Both the position numbers and the translations under genes were made by a program. Under the pieces are notes generated by a model. The model worked only from the letters and a program-made list of their open reading frames with translations. It was not told the origin of the DNA and searched no databases. Below, piece after piece: positions 16,790-25,766 of a DNA stretch of 64,000 bases. The DNA lies in assembly GCA_002070265.1 (NCBI GenBank), contig MWCX01000093.1, positions 1-64,000 on the forward strand, given 5' to 3'. Every line of letters begins with the position of its first letter. The stretch's first letter is position 1. Source of the DNA: Bacteroidetes bacterium ADurb.Bin174 (GTDB lineage Bacteria; Bacteroidota; Bacteroidia; Bacteroidales; Paludibacteraceae).

Positions 16790-18457
16790 ATGAAAAGGGA
16801 TTTTTTGTTTTTTTTATCTTTATTCACCTTTGCGTTAAACTTTTTATCATGTAATGGTACAAATCCGATCACTGATCCTCCTGTTGAAGGAAGAATTACT
16901 TCATTTTCAATAGTAGATCAAAGATCGGTTAAATATGTGCTGCATATTGATAATGTCAACAAGATAATCAGCAATAAGCAAACGATACCGGCTTATGTCA
17001 ATCTTACTCAATTGGTAGTGCATTTTGAAACGAATAATTATGATATTATTCTCAAAGTTGGTGATGAAGTTCAGGTAAGTGGCATGAAACGTTATGATTT
17101 CACTCAAGAGCGTGTTTATGACCTTTATGTTGATGATGAAAAACAAAAATCATATGTGGTTAGAATAACCAAGCCTGATTTACAAAATAATTTCCGAACT
17201 TTTACTTTTCCTGAAAAACAGATGGAACCGTATCAACCGACAATAAATGTTGAAAATGGAGAAATAACGCATGAAGGCAAAATACCTTCAAATGTTAACA
17301 TTACGTCTTTAAAGCCAGAGTTCACAACTACCGAAGAAAATGCTATTGTAAAAGTGGAAGGGGTGGTACAAAAGAGCGGAGTAAGTAGTCATGACTTTTC
17401 TAAGCCTGTTGTATATACCATAGAAGGAGAAGATGGAACATCTAAATGTTTTACCGTAACATTGGAACAAAGTGATGAAGCTTTCTTGACAAATCCTATT
17501 ATGGCAGGGAGCTATGCTGATCCGACAGTTATCCGCGTTGGAAATGAATTTTATTTATATGTAACATCCGGTCGTGTAAGGGGATATAAATCAACTGACA
17601 TGTTAAATTGGGAGCGAATTAATGACACCTACAGTGAGGTGTTCACAAAACGTCCTGATTTTGTTGAAGTAAATCCGGAAAAAGATGGTCCGGGCATGTG
17701 GGCGCCGGACATTAATTATTTTGATGGGAAATATGTGATGTATTATTCCATTTCCCAATGGGGTGAGGGAAGTAGATGTGGCATAGGTGTAGGTGTATCT
17801 ACCAAACCTCAGGGACCTTTTACACCACCTGCAGGCAATCCCAATGGAAAATTGTTCATCAGTACTGAAATAGGTGTACATAACTCCATCGATCCTTGTT
17901 TTTTTGAAGAAAATGGCAGACGGTATTTGTTTTGGGGTAGCTTCAACGGTATATATGTGACTGAGTTGACTGCAGATGGTATGGCAGTGAAAGATTTGAG
18001 CAAAAAAACGAAAGTAGCGGGTAAGTCATTTGAAGCCACTTACATTCATAAAAGAGGGAATTACTATTACTTATTCGCATCTATAGGCGCTTGCTGCGAG
18101 GGAATGACAAGTTCCTATAAAGTAGTAGTGGGAAGATCTACAAAACTTGAAGGTCCATATTTGAGTAAGACCGGATCGAATATGAATAATTTTGACGCGT
18201 GGAATCCTTCAAATTACCAACCGATAATCATGCGGGGAGATGCTATGTTCGGTGGTCCGGGACACAACTCGAGAATCATAACTGATGACAACGGAGTAGA
18301 TTGGATGTTTTACCATGCCTATACTAGTGATGAGGTCAATAGCGACACCAATCGTCAATTGATGCTAGATAAGGTTGAATGGGATGAAAATGATTGGCCT
18401 ACATTGGGTTACGGTACTCCGTCATATACAATGAAGGTAGCTCCAGTTTTTAGATAA
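16790..18457 (+). CDS. GH43-family glycoside hydrolase lipoprotein
   Basis: A 555-residue lipoprotein (signal ending NFLSC, Cys 21). Residues ~30-230 contain two tandem Ig/cadherin-like domains (each with a YxFTQE/HDFS type strand, as in DUF5018-like repeats). The C-terminal ~320 residues form a five-bladed GH43 propeller: catalytic base Asp244 (SYADPTV), pKa modulator Asp368 (NSIDPCFF) and acid Glu415 (FEATYI). GH43 enzymes release arabinose or xylose from arabinan, arabinoxylan and related side chains. It has no T9SS-like tail, unlike most PUL partners, so it probably sits on the cell as a lipoprotein. First gene of the plus-strand PUL. Confidence 0.88.
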   Translation: MKRDFLFFLSLFTFALNFLSCNGTNPITDPPVEGRITSFSIVDQRSVKYVLHIDNVNKIISNKQTIPAYVNLTQLVVHFETNNYDIILKVGDEVQVSGMKRYDFTQERVYDLYVDDEKQKSYVVRITKPDLQNNFRTFTFPEKQMEPYQPTINVENGEITHEGKIPSNVNITSLKPEFTTTEENAIVKVEGVVQKSGVSSHDFSKPVVYTIEGEDGTSKCFTVTLEQSDEAFLTNPIMAGSYADPTVIRVGNEFYLYVTSGRVRGYKSTDMLNWERINDTYSEVFTKRPDFVEVNPEKDGPGMWAPDINYFDGKYVMYYSISQWGEGSRCGIGVGVSTKPQGPFTPPAGNPNGKLFISTEIGVHNSIDPCFFEENGRRYLFWGSFNGIYVTELTADGMAVKDLSKKTKVAGKSFEATYIHKRGNYYYLFASIGACCEGMTSSYKVVVGRSTKLEGPYLSKTGSNMNNFDAWNPSNYQPIIMRGDAMFGGPGHNSRIITDDNGVDWMFYHAYTSDEVNSDTNRQLMLDKVEWDENDWPTLGYGTPSYTMKVAPVFR

Positions 18458-18517
18458 ACCATTAAGTATAAAACTATTTTACCAAAATGATATTATAGAC
18501 TTAATTATTTGCTTTTT

Positions 18518-21058
18518 ATGAATCAAAAAAAACTATTATTGTTTCTGGTGGTATTTTTTTGTGCTTCAGTACATGCAGAACTCCCTGATGAATTTAAAAA
18601 ATTTCCGGAAGCATGCAGGCCTGAAAATGTTGCTTTAAAAATCATTCGATTATATGTCAACTCCAGTGAGAGTACAACTCCTGTAACTTATCCTGAAGTT
18701 TGTTCATGGTTTGGAGCATTAAGATTTGCTAAGATTAGCAATGATAAAAAATTGCTTGAAAAATTAGAAAATCGTTTTATACCAATACTAGGTGAAAACA
18801 GTGGAGCAATGCAAACTCCCAATCATGTGGATAATACAGTGTTTGGAGTTATCCCCTTACAATTATATATGCAGACAAAAAAGGAAGCATATTATGATAT
18901 AGGGATTGATTTTGCCGACCGGCAATGGATTGTTCCTGCTAACCCAAGCCCCGGAAATGCAGAGAAATACAGACAACTTTCGGAAAAAGGTTTATCGTGG
19001 CAGACTCGTTTCTGGATTGACGATATGTTTATGATAACTGCCATACAAAGTCAAGCCTTTCTTGCTTCGGGTGACGTAAAATACATCAATCGTGCAGCTC
19101 ATGAAATGGTTGCTTACCTCGATTCTTTACAACGACCTAACGGATTGTTTTATCATCATCAACCGGATGCTCCGTTTTTCTGGGGAAGAGGTAATGGATG
19201 GATGGCGGTTGGTATGGCTGATTTATTAACTTATCTTCCGGAAGATAACCCTAACAGATTACGTATCTTAGAAGAATATCGTAAAATGATGAATGCGCTT
19301 AAAAATTATCGGAATGAAGAAGGAATTTGGAATCAGTTGATTGACGACCCCGATGCGTGGACTGAAACATCAGGATCAGCTATGTTTACTTATGCCATGA
19401 TAACGGGAGTGAAAAAAGGATGGTTGGATGTGGATGAATATGCTCCGGTTGTACGAAAGGCCTGGTTAGCATTGGTGACTTATATGAATGAAAATGGAGC
19501 TTTACGCAATGTTTGTGTCGGGACCAATATTGGAAATACCAAACAATATTATTTAGATAGAAATCGTGTTACAGGTGATCGCCACGGACAAGCTGCCATG
19601 CTTTGGTGTGCTCTGGCTTTATATGATACTGATAGTAATCATTCAGTTGTCAATTTGTGTTCACTTGACTATGAGCATGGTGTATTAAGTCCTGCTTTTC
19701 ATCCGGAAATAACAGAATACACCTGTTACACTTGCGTTGGTGAAAACATTATAACTCCAATCATAACAACTCCTTTTTATGGCTCCAAAGTAACAGGAAC
19801 AGATCCCATAGATATTGATTTAGGTTCAACAACCTCTACTATTACCGTATTTTCAATGGATGAGCTTAATAATAAGGTGTATACGGTAAATTTTGTAAGA
19901 GGTAATTATGAGAATTATACAGATAAAATTCTCAATAATGATTTTGATTTAGCCCCGGATCCCACCGATTGTTCTAAATCTGTATCCGTAGTCCCTGAAG
20001 TTGGCGGATTCGATGGTTGGCTTAAATCGGATGGAACTAAAGATACTGCATGGAGACCTAAAAACTCCACGTGTAAACAATTTTATGGATGGACGTGTGA
20101 TTTAAGTCTTACGGGTAGCAGTACGTCACAAGGAATTAATACAGATGCATCAAACAAACATGGAGATTGGGTGTGCTGGGTTGGTGGAAACAGATCCAGT
20201 TATAGTGAATTTGAGCTTTCACAGACGATAAATGATTTACCTGCAGGCATGTATAAAGTACAATGTTTATTCGCTGTGGGTAGTGGAAATAGAAAAAACA
20301 ATCAGCGTGTATTTGCCAATAATAATGTGCAGTATTATGGAAGTCCTTCAGACTATCAAAATAATTTAGTATCCGGAGAAAACTATGCTTTTGCCGGACA
20401 TACATCGTTTGAGGAGAACAAATTAGCGGAAATGATGATATACGTTGACATTAAAGCCCAGGAATCTTTGAAAATAGGAGTTCGTACCAGCAATAAGTTA
20501 AGTAACGGTAATACAGTTAAACAAGAATCACCTATGTTCAAAGTAGATTATTTTCGATTATTAAAGGTAGATCCGACTCACGCATCAAATGCAAATCTTG
20601 CTCAAATCATTTTAAATGTTGGAGAGTTGAATTTTTCACCACAAACCCTTGTTTATGATGTTATGTTGCCGGCTGGTACTGAAACTGTAACTGCTGTTCC
20701 TGTTCCTGTTTTTCAGGATGCAGTTATTTCAGGAGGAGGAAACGTGGATGTAAGTTCAGGATCAGGAGTTTTTTCTATTGTAATTACTTCGCCTGATGGA
20801 AGTGTTACAAATACTTATACAATAAATTATAAGGTAGATTCTGATTCCGGAGAAAAAACAGTAAGTAAGAGAATTATATATTCTGTAGTTGACAATAAAC
20901 TAACAGTAAAAGGAACAAATGCTTATACGGTTTATAATATTCACGGAATCAAAATAGCTGATGTGAAAACAGATGGTTTAGAAGCTACTGTTGATTTAAT
21001 GCAAGGCGTATATATTGTAAAGACAAAAGAAGCTAAAACATTCAAAATAATAGTATAA
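18518..21058 (+). CDS. GH105-family unsaturated glucuronyl/galacturonyl hydrolase with accessory modules and T9SS-like tail
   Basis: 846 residues from the ATG at 18518 (MNQKKLLLFLVVFF gives a clean signal peptide; a TTG three codons upstream is less likely). Residues ~30-380 are an (alpha/alpha)6 GH105 domain with RFWIDDMFM (Asp168/Asp169; one corresponds to the YteR catalytic Asp), WGRGNGWMAVG and ETSGSAMF. Next are a cadherin-like beta-sandwich (~385-465), the shared CBM-like module (471-684; nt 19928-20569), a second cadherin-like domain (~690-775) and a T9SS-like tail ending GVYIVKTKEAKTFKIIV. GH105 removes unsaturated uronic acids left by lyases. It lies 51 nt after GH43. Confidence 0.88.
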   Translation: MNQKKLLLFLVVFFCASVHAELPDEFKKFPEACRPENVALKIIRLYVNSSESTTPVTYPEVCSWFGALRFAKISNDKKLLEKLENRFIPILGENSGAMQTPNHVDNTVFGVIPLQLYMQTKKEAYYDIGIDFADRQWIVPANPSPGNAEKYRQLSEKGLSWQTRFWIDDMFMITAIQSQAFLASGDVKYINRAAHEMVAYLDSLQRPNGLFYHHQPDAPFFWGRGNGWMAVGMADLLTYLPEDNPNRLRILEEYRKMMNALKNYRNEEGIWNQLIDDPDAWTETSGSAMFTYAMITGVKKGWLDVDEYAPVVRKAWLALVTYMNENGALRNVCVGTNIGNTKQYYLDRNRVTGDRHGQAAMLWCALALYDTDSNHSVVNLCSLDYEHGVLSPAFHPEITEYTCYTCVGENIITPIITTPFYGSKVTGTDPIDIDLGSTTSTITVFSMDELNNKVYTVNFVRGNYENYTDKILNNDFDLAPDPTDCSKSVSVVPEVGGFDGWLKSDGTKDTAWRPKNSTCKQFYGWTCDLSLTGSSTSQGINTDASNKHGDWVCWVGGNRSSYSEFELSQTINDLPAGMYKVQCLFAVGSGNRKNNQRVFANNNVQYYGSPSDYQNNLVSGENYAFAGHTSFEENKLAEMMIYVDIKAQESLKIGVRTSNKLSNGNTVKQESPMFKVDYFRLLKVDPTHASNANLAQIILNVGELNFSPQTLVYDVMLPAGTETVTAVPVPVFQDAVISGGGNVDVSSGSGVFSIVITSPDGSVTNTYTINYKVDSDSGEKTVSKRIIYSVVDNKLTVKGTNAYTVYNIHGIKIADVKTDGLEATVDLMQGVYIVKTKEAKTFKIIV

Positions 21059-21134
21059 CAAACGGGATGTGTAAACTCAAATTCTATAAATAATTTCTAA
21101 TTAATTCAATCGACTTTTTTATAATTTTTATCTT

Positions 21135-24100
21135 ATGAGGCATATTATTTCTTCTCTGACTTTCTTTTTTGCAGTGCAATTTATTGTGGCAGGCACTGAC
21201 CCTGTTGCTGTTAGCAATACAGCTGTAACGGGAGCTTTCCCGATAGTATCAGGAAATCAGGCAACTACTATAGTTGTTGATTCCTTAGATATTGAGGTAG
21301 TAACGGTTGCTGCGACTGCATTTGCCGGAGATGTGCAACTCATCACCGGGTTGCGACCTGCCCTTGCAAATACCATTTCCGTACCCAAACCTATGATTGT
21401 TGGTACATTAAACTCAACATTCATACAACAGTTGATCGATGCCGGCAAGATAGATATAACCAAATTGGATGGAAAATGGGAAACATTCTTGATCACAGTG
21501 ATTGATAATCCTTTGTCTGGCGTTGATCAAGCCCTGGTGATTGCAGGGAGTGATCCCCGTGGCGCTGCTTTCGGTGTTTTTGAACTTTCGCGGATGATGG
21601 GCGTTTCTCCTTGGGTGTGGTTTGCAGATGTATTGCCGGAACCTAAAGAGGAAATCTATGTTACGTCAGGAGAAAGCATTTTTGGACCTCCATCAGTTAA
21701 ATATCGTGGCATGTTTATTAACGATGAAGACTGGGGAATGCAACCTTGGGCAGCAAAGAATATGGACCCCGGCATTCGTCCTAATGGGAGAGGGGATATT
21801 GGACCTAATGCCCATGAGCGTATTTTTGAAATGATGCTACGCACCAAGTCGAATTATTTCTGGCCTGCTATGCACAATTGCACCAAAGCTTTTTTCTTTT
21901 ATAAAGAAAATCCGGTTGTTGCACGAAAATATCAGATAGCGCTGGGAGGTAGTCATTGTGATATTTTATTGCGTAACAACGAAGATGAATGGCGTAATAA
22001 TTTTGTGACCGAATATGGACGTCAGCCGGGTGAATATAATTGGAGAACAAACAGACAAACTTTAATTACTTATTGGGGAGACAGAATTAAAGAATCTATT
22101 AACAATCCTGCTGTATATGGTATTGGTATGCGTGGAATACATGATAGTGGCATTGAAGGATATAATTCTGATCAGGAACGTAAAGCAGCATTGGAAGACT
22201 TGTTTACTACACAGCGATCTATGCTTCAGGACACCCTTGGCAAACCCGCCAATCAAATTCCACAAATATTTATACCTTACAAGGAGGTGCTTCCTGTTTA
22301 TAACCTTGGCTTAAGAGTTCCTGATGATGTTATTATCATGTGGGTGGACGATAATTTCGGATATATTCGCCGTCTTGCTAATCCTACAGAACAATTACGT
22401 GGTGGGGGAGGTGGTGTTTATTTCCATTTCTCATATTGGGGAGGACCCAATGGATACGATTATTTGTGGCTAGGTGGTACATCACCGGCACATACCAGTT
22501 TCGAAATGTCTAAAGCATACGATCTGAATTGTAAGACAGCATGGATATTTAATGTGGGTGACATTAAACCACATGAGTTTGAATATCAGTTTGCTATGGA
22601 TTTGGCCTGGGATGTTGAACAATGGAGGCCTGAAAATGCAGCCGATTATGTACTATACTGGGCTAATGAAAACTTTGGCGAATCATTAGGAAATCAGGTG
22701 GCAGATATCAAGACAAAATATCTTCATCTGACCTCACAAGGTCGTGCCGAACATATTAACTGGATTAATTTTTCCATATCTGAAAAGGAACAACGTATCG
22801 CAGCCTTTGATACCCTGACTCAGAAGATGAAATCCGTTCAATCCCTAATCCCTGAACGTTTGCAAGATGCTTATTTTCAATTGATTGCTTATCCGATAGA
22901 AGCTACCTGGGCTATGAATCGAAAAATCCTTGGTGCAGAACTAAGTCATGACTATGCTGCACTCGGACGCAAAGACGATGCACTTGCTATTGCTTTGGAT
23001 GCGCAACAAGCCTATCAACTGATACAAGATTTAACGCATCAGTATAACAAAGTCATGGCTAATGGCAAATGGGATGGAATGATGAATTATGCACCCCGTA
23101 ACCATGCCTTCTTCTATGATCCTGTTGTAGTGGATGAAGAACAAATTTATGATGGTAATCTAAATCCTACACCACAGGATTCTATTTGTAATATAGAAAT
23201 TACAGCTTATTCCAACAAAGTTAATAATGGCAAGACTATCAAGACTATTCCGTTTTTAGGTATTGGTGAAGCTTCACTCACGGTACATCCGCTGGATTTG
23301 ACCAAGTACGATGCCAGTAACATTACTACAGCACCTTATGTAGAATATAGTTTACCGATGGTAAAAGGTGAAAATGCCATTCAAGTTAAATGCTTACCAA
23401 CATTTCCGATTTATGAAGGGAAAAGTGTACGCTATGCAATTTCTGTTGATGGAAGAGAACCTACCTTTGTAACGGTTGGAAATGGTTTAGGTGGCGGAAA
23501 TGCATTGGGAGAAAGTGCTCGCTGGTTGGTAGATGTGCGTAGAGGTTTTACCTTAACTGAAACATTGTATCAGAGTGATACCGAAAAAAATATTACAGTA
23601 CGTATTTATTTTGCTGAACCGGGTTTGGTTCTCAGTGGACTGTCAATTGTTTATCCTGCAAAAAATGACATATCCAGCCTGATTGTAAATCCTGACTTTG
23701 AAATGACGGATGGGTTGCGTCAGGATGGTAGTAATTATCGAGGTGACCCCCATGGATGGACACGCACAGGATCACTCAGTGGACAATCCTGGGGAATTAA
23801 TGCCGACGCTGCCAATTACCACGGACAATATGTATGTTGGTATAATTCAACACCTATGCCTGCTAATTTTCAATTGTCGCAGGTATTAAATGATTTGCCT
23901 CCCGGAGAATATGTGTTGCGATGCAAATTAGGAGTTCCCAAAGCATCACTGACTACACAACGCCTTTTTGCCGGTAATCATGTTCAGTATTTTGGTGCGG
24001 AAGGGGATTATCAAAATAATCTCACAGCAAACGAAAACAACACTTTTGCCGGATATCCCGTTGATGCCGGCGACGGAGGAGGTATTAATCTGAGGGAAAT

Positions 24101-25325
24101 GGCAGTCAAGTTCATCTTAACAGACACCACTGATTTACCCATTGGAATCAAGTCTTCCAATAAACTTGCAAACGGAACATATGCAACCAACAATGCCGGT
24201 TGGTTTAAAGTTGATCATTTCCGTCTGGAGTTAATTGCAGACTATTCTGTTCATGCACCTTCAGAAGTATTATCAAATTTGATTGCCGAAGCGCAGGAAC
24301 TGTATGACACTACTTCGGAAGGTGTGTTTGATGGCATGTATCCTGCATCTGCCCGTACGGACTTTCTTTCGGAAATAGAGGCTGCTGTTGCAGTAAGGGA
24401 CCAAACAGATGCTACATTTGAAGAGCATATTCAAGCTATGCAGACGCTTGAGTCAGCCATTACAGTTTATCGGAAAAGTGTAGTGAGATCTACTTCCTAT
24501 ATTGTCAACCCGAGTTTTGAGTATCGTGCAGAAGGTGTTCTGAATGATGGTTCTACCGTGCGTGGAACTCCTTATGGATGGAAAGATACCGGAGGCATAA
24601 TAGGTCAATCTTTCGGTATTAACAATGATGCAGGAAATATAGCGGGGAGTAACGTGTGCTGGTATCATTCAATCCCGATGCCTGGAAACTTTGAGTTGTA
24701 TCAAGACTTGAAGAATATCCCTGCAGGAAAATATGTAGTCAAATGTCGCATGGTTGTGAATGAAAGTCGTTTGTTGACCACACAGCGTCTTTTTGCTAAC
24801 AATAACGTACAATATTTTGGCAAAGAAGAGGATTACGGAGTAAATCTTACAGAAGGCGAACACAATACTTTTGCCGGGTGGACACCCAACGGATCATTCT
24901 TCTTGAAAGAAATGCAGGTAGAAACAGAAGTTCAGGAAGGTGAAACCTTACGCATAGGTGTGAGGACCAGCAATCAGTATAAAGATGGCAGACGCGAGAA
25001 TGGTCTTGAATCGGGCTGGTTTAAAGTAGATAATTTCCGCCTGGAATTAAAAGAATTATTTCCATCAGGAATAAAAATGGAGGATCATTCTCAGACAGAT
25101 TTTAATATTGAAGGAGTCAGAGGGGGATTGATTGTTCATGCCCAAAATGTACAATCTGCTGCAAGATTGCATGTTTATTCAGTTGCAGGTGTACAACTTG
25201 TTTCTCGTACATTGACTTCAAACCATACGTTTGTTCCTCTTTCTCAGGGTGTATATATTGTAAAGGTTATTACTGCTGACAAGAATGACAGGAATTATCA
25301 TGTAAGTAAGATTATTGTAAAATAA
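21135..25325 (+). CDS. GH115 alpha-glucuronidase with two CBM-like modules and T9SS-like tail (copy 1)
   Basis: A 1396-residue secreted enzyme. After the signal peptide, residues ~25-840 match GH115 (VGTLNSTFIQQL, IAGSDPRGAAFGVFELSRMMGVSPW, KYRGMFINDEDWGMQPW, LRTKSNYFWPAMHNCTKAF). GH115 removes (4-O-methyl-)D-glucuronic acid from xylan, including internal residues. Two shared modules follow, at 849-1034 (nt 23679-24236) and 1122-1308 (nt 24498-25058), joined by a helical FIVAR-like linker (~1037-1115). The T9SS-like tail ends YHVSKIIVK. Ends about 215 nt before the susC promoter. A close paralog lies at 48119-52297. Confidence 0.9.
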   Translation: MRHIISSLTFFFAVQFIVAGTDPVAVSNTAVTGAFPIVSGNQATTIVVDSLDIEVVTVAATAFAGDVQLITGLRPALANTISVPKPMIVGTLNSTFIQQLIDAGKIDITKLDGKWETFLITVIDNPLSGVDQALVIAGSDPRGAAFGVFELSRMMGVSPWVWFADVLPEPKEEIYVTSGESIFGPPSVKYRGMFINDEDWGMQPWAAKNMDPGIRPNGRGDIGPNAHERIFEMMLRTKSNYFWPAMHNCTKAFFFYKENPVVARKYQIALGGSHCDILLRNNEDEWRNNFVTEYGRQPGEYNWRTNRQTLITYWGDRIKESINNPAVYGIGMRGIHDSGIEGYNSDQERKAALEDLFTTQRSMLQDTLGKPANQIPQIFIPYKEVLPVYNLGLRVPDDVIIMWVDDNFGYIRRLANPTEQLRGGGGGVYFHFSYWGGPNGYDYLWLGGTSPAHTSFEMSKAYDLNCKTAWIFNVGDIKPHEFEYQFAMDLAWDVEQWRPENAADYVLYWANENFGESLGNQVADIKTKYLHLTSQGRAEHINWINFSISEKEQRIAAFDTLTQKMKSVQSLIPERLQDAYFQLIAYPIEATWAMNRKILGAELSHDYAALGRKDDALAIALDAQQAYQLIQDLTHQYNKVMANGKWDGMMNYAPRNHAFFYDPVVVDEEQIYDGNLNPTPQDSICNIEITAYSNKVNNGKTIKTIPFLGIGEASLTVHPLDLTKYDASNITTAPYVEYSLPMVKGENAIQVKCLPTFPIYEGKSVRYAISVDGREPTFVTVGNGLGGGNALGESARWLVDVRRGFTLTETLYQSDTEKNITVRIYFAEPGLVLSGLSIVYPAKNDISSLIVNPDFEMTDGLRQDGSNYRGDPHGWTRTGSLSGQSWGINADAANYHGQYVCWYNSTPMPANFQLSQVLNDLPPGEYVLRCKLGVPKASLTTQRLFAGNHVQYFGAEGDYQNNLTANENNTFAGYPVDAGDGGGINLREMAVKFILTDTTDLPIGIKSSNKLANGTYATNNAGWFKVDHFRLELIADYSVHAPSEVLSNLIAEAQELYDTTSEGVFDGMYPASARTDFLSEIEAAVAVRDQTDATFEEHIQAMQTLESAITVYRKSVVRSTSYIVNPSFEYRAEGVLNDGSTVRGTPYGWKDTGGIIGQSFGINNDAGNIAGSNVCWYHSIPMPGNFELYQDLKNIPAGKYVVKCRMVVNESRLLTTQRLFANNNVQYFGKEEDYGVNLTEGEHNTFAGWTPNGSFFLKEMQVETEVQEGETLRIGVRTSNQYKDGRRENGLESGWFKVDNFRLELKELFPSGIKMEDHSQTDFNIEGVRGGLIVHAQNVQSAARLHVYSVAGVQLVSRTLTSNHTFVPLSQGVYIVKVITADKNDRNYHVSKIIVK

Positions 25326-25354
25326 ATAAAATCAAATTGATAAGAAGATTAAAA

Positions 25355-25396
25355 TTCTTCAAGGGTAAGATATAACCTTATCCATTCTATGAAGAA
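25355..25396 (+). terminator. Candidate hairpin after GH115
   Basis: Outer arms TTCTTCA/TGAAGAA (25355-25361, 25390-25396) enclose an inner 7-bp stem (25363-25369 with 25377-25383). It follows the GH115 stop by 30 nt. There is no U-run, so termination is uncertain. Confidence 0.35.
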
Positions 25397-25540
25397 TTGT
25401 TAGGATACAATATCTTTGATGGTCAATGGGGTCGTTATTAAGAACTAATTGAAGGTAGAAAGTTTAAGTTTGTACATGGTCGGACACGTAATACAAGATG
25501 TTGTTGATTAATGTTTTTTGTTTTTTATTAATCTATATTG

Positions 25541-25575
25541 TAACCCATATAGTAATATACCACATTATATATTTG
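25541..25575 (+). promoter_or_regulatory. Composite PUL promoter, copy 2 (susC unit)
   Basis: TAACCC-N6-TAATAT (element 25541-25560), 7 nt, then the -7 box TATATTTG (25568-25575), with no TTG at -33. Same geometry as the copies at 16476 and 43067. Confidence 0.75.
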
Positions 25576-25766
25576 TCAAATAATTATCTTGAAAGAAGTC
25601 TGCACAATTTTGAAATTTAGAGGAGGATAGCACGTAAATTATTGTAAAGTATTATATGACAATATTCTTAGTTTCCTTGCAGTTTTTGTTTATTCTTCGC
25701 ACAAGATTTCTTGAGGTTATTGGTAACCTAAGTTGAAAAGTCGTTTATAACGAGATTTTATATTAT

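Larger units (their letters stand above)
25326..25766. other. 441-nt intergenic region before susC
   Basis: No gene. It holds a two-tier hairpin at 25355-25396, a 7-bp inverted repeat GATTAAT...ATTAATC (25506-25533), the composite promoter at 25541-25575 and a predicted ~185-nt susC leader. Confidence 0.6.

Noticed and set aside
25411-25418. TATCTTTG as a susC promoter
   Set aside because: It has no -33 TTG at 19 nt and no TAACCC element; the box at 25568 has the conserved arrangement.
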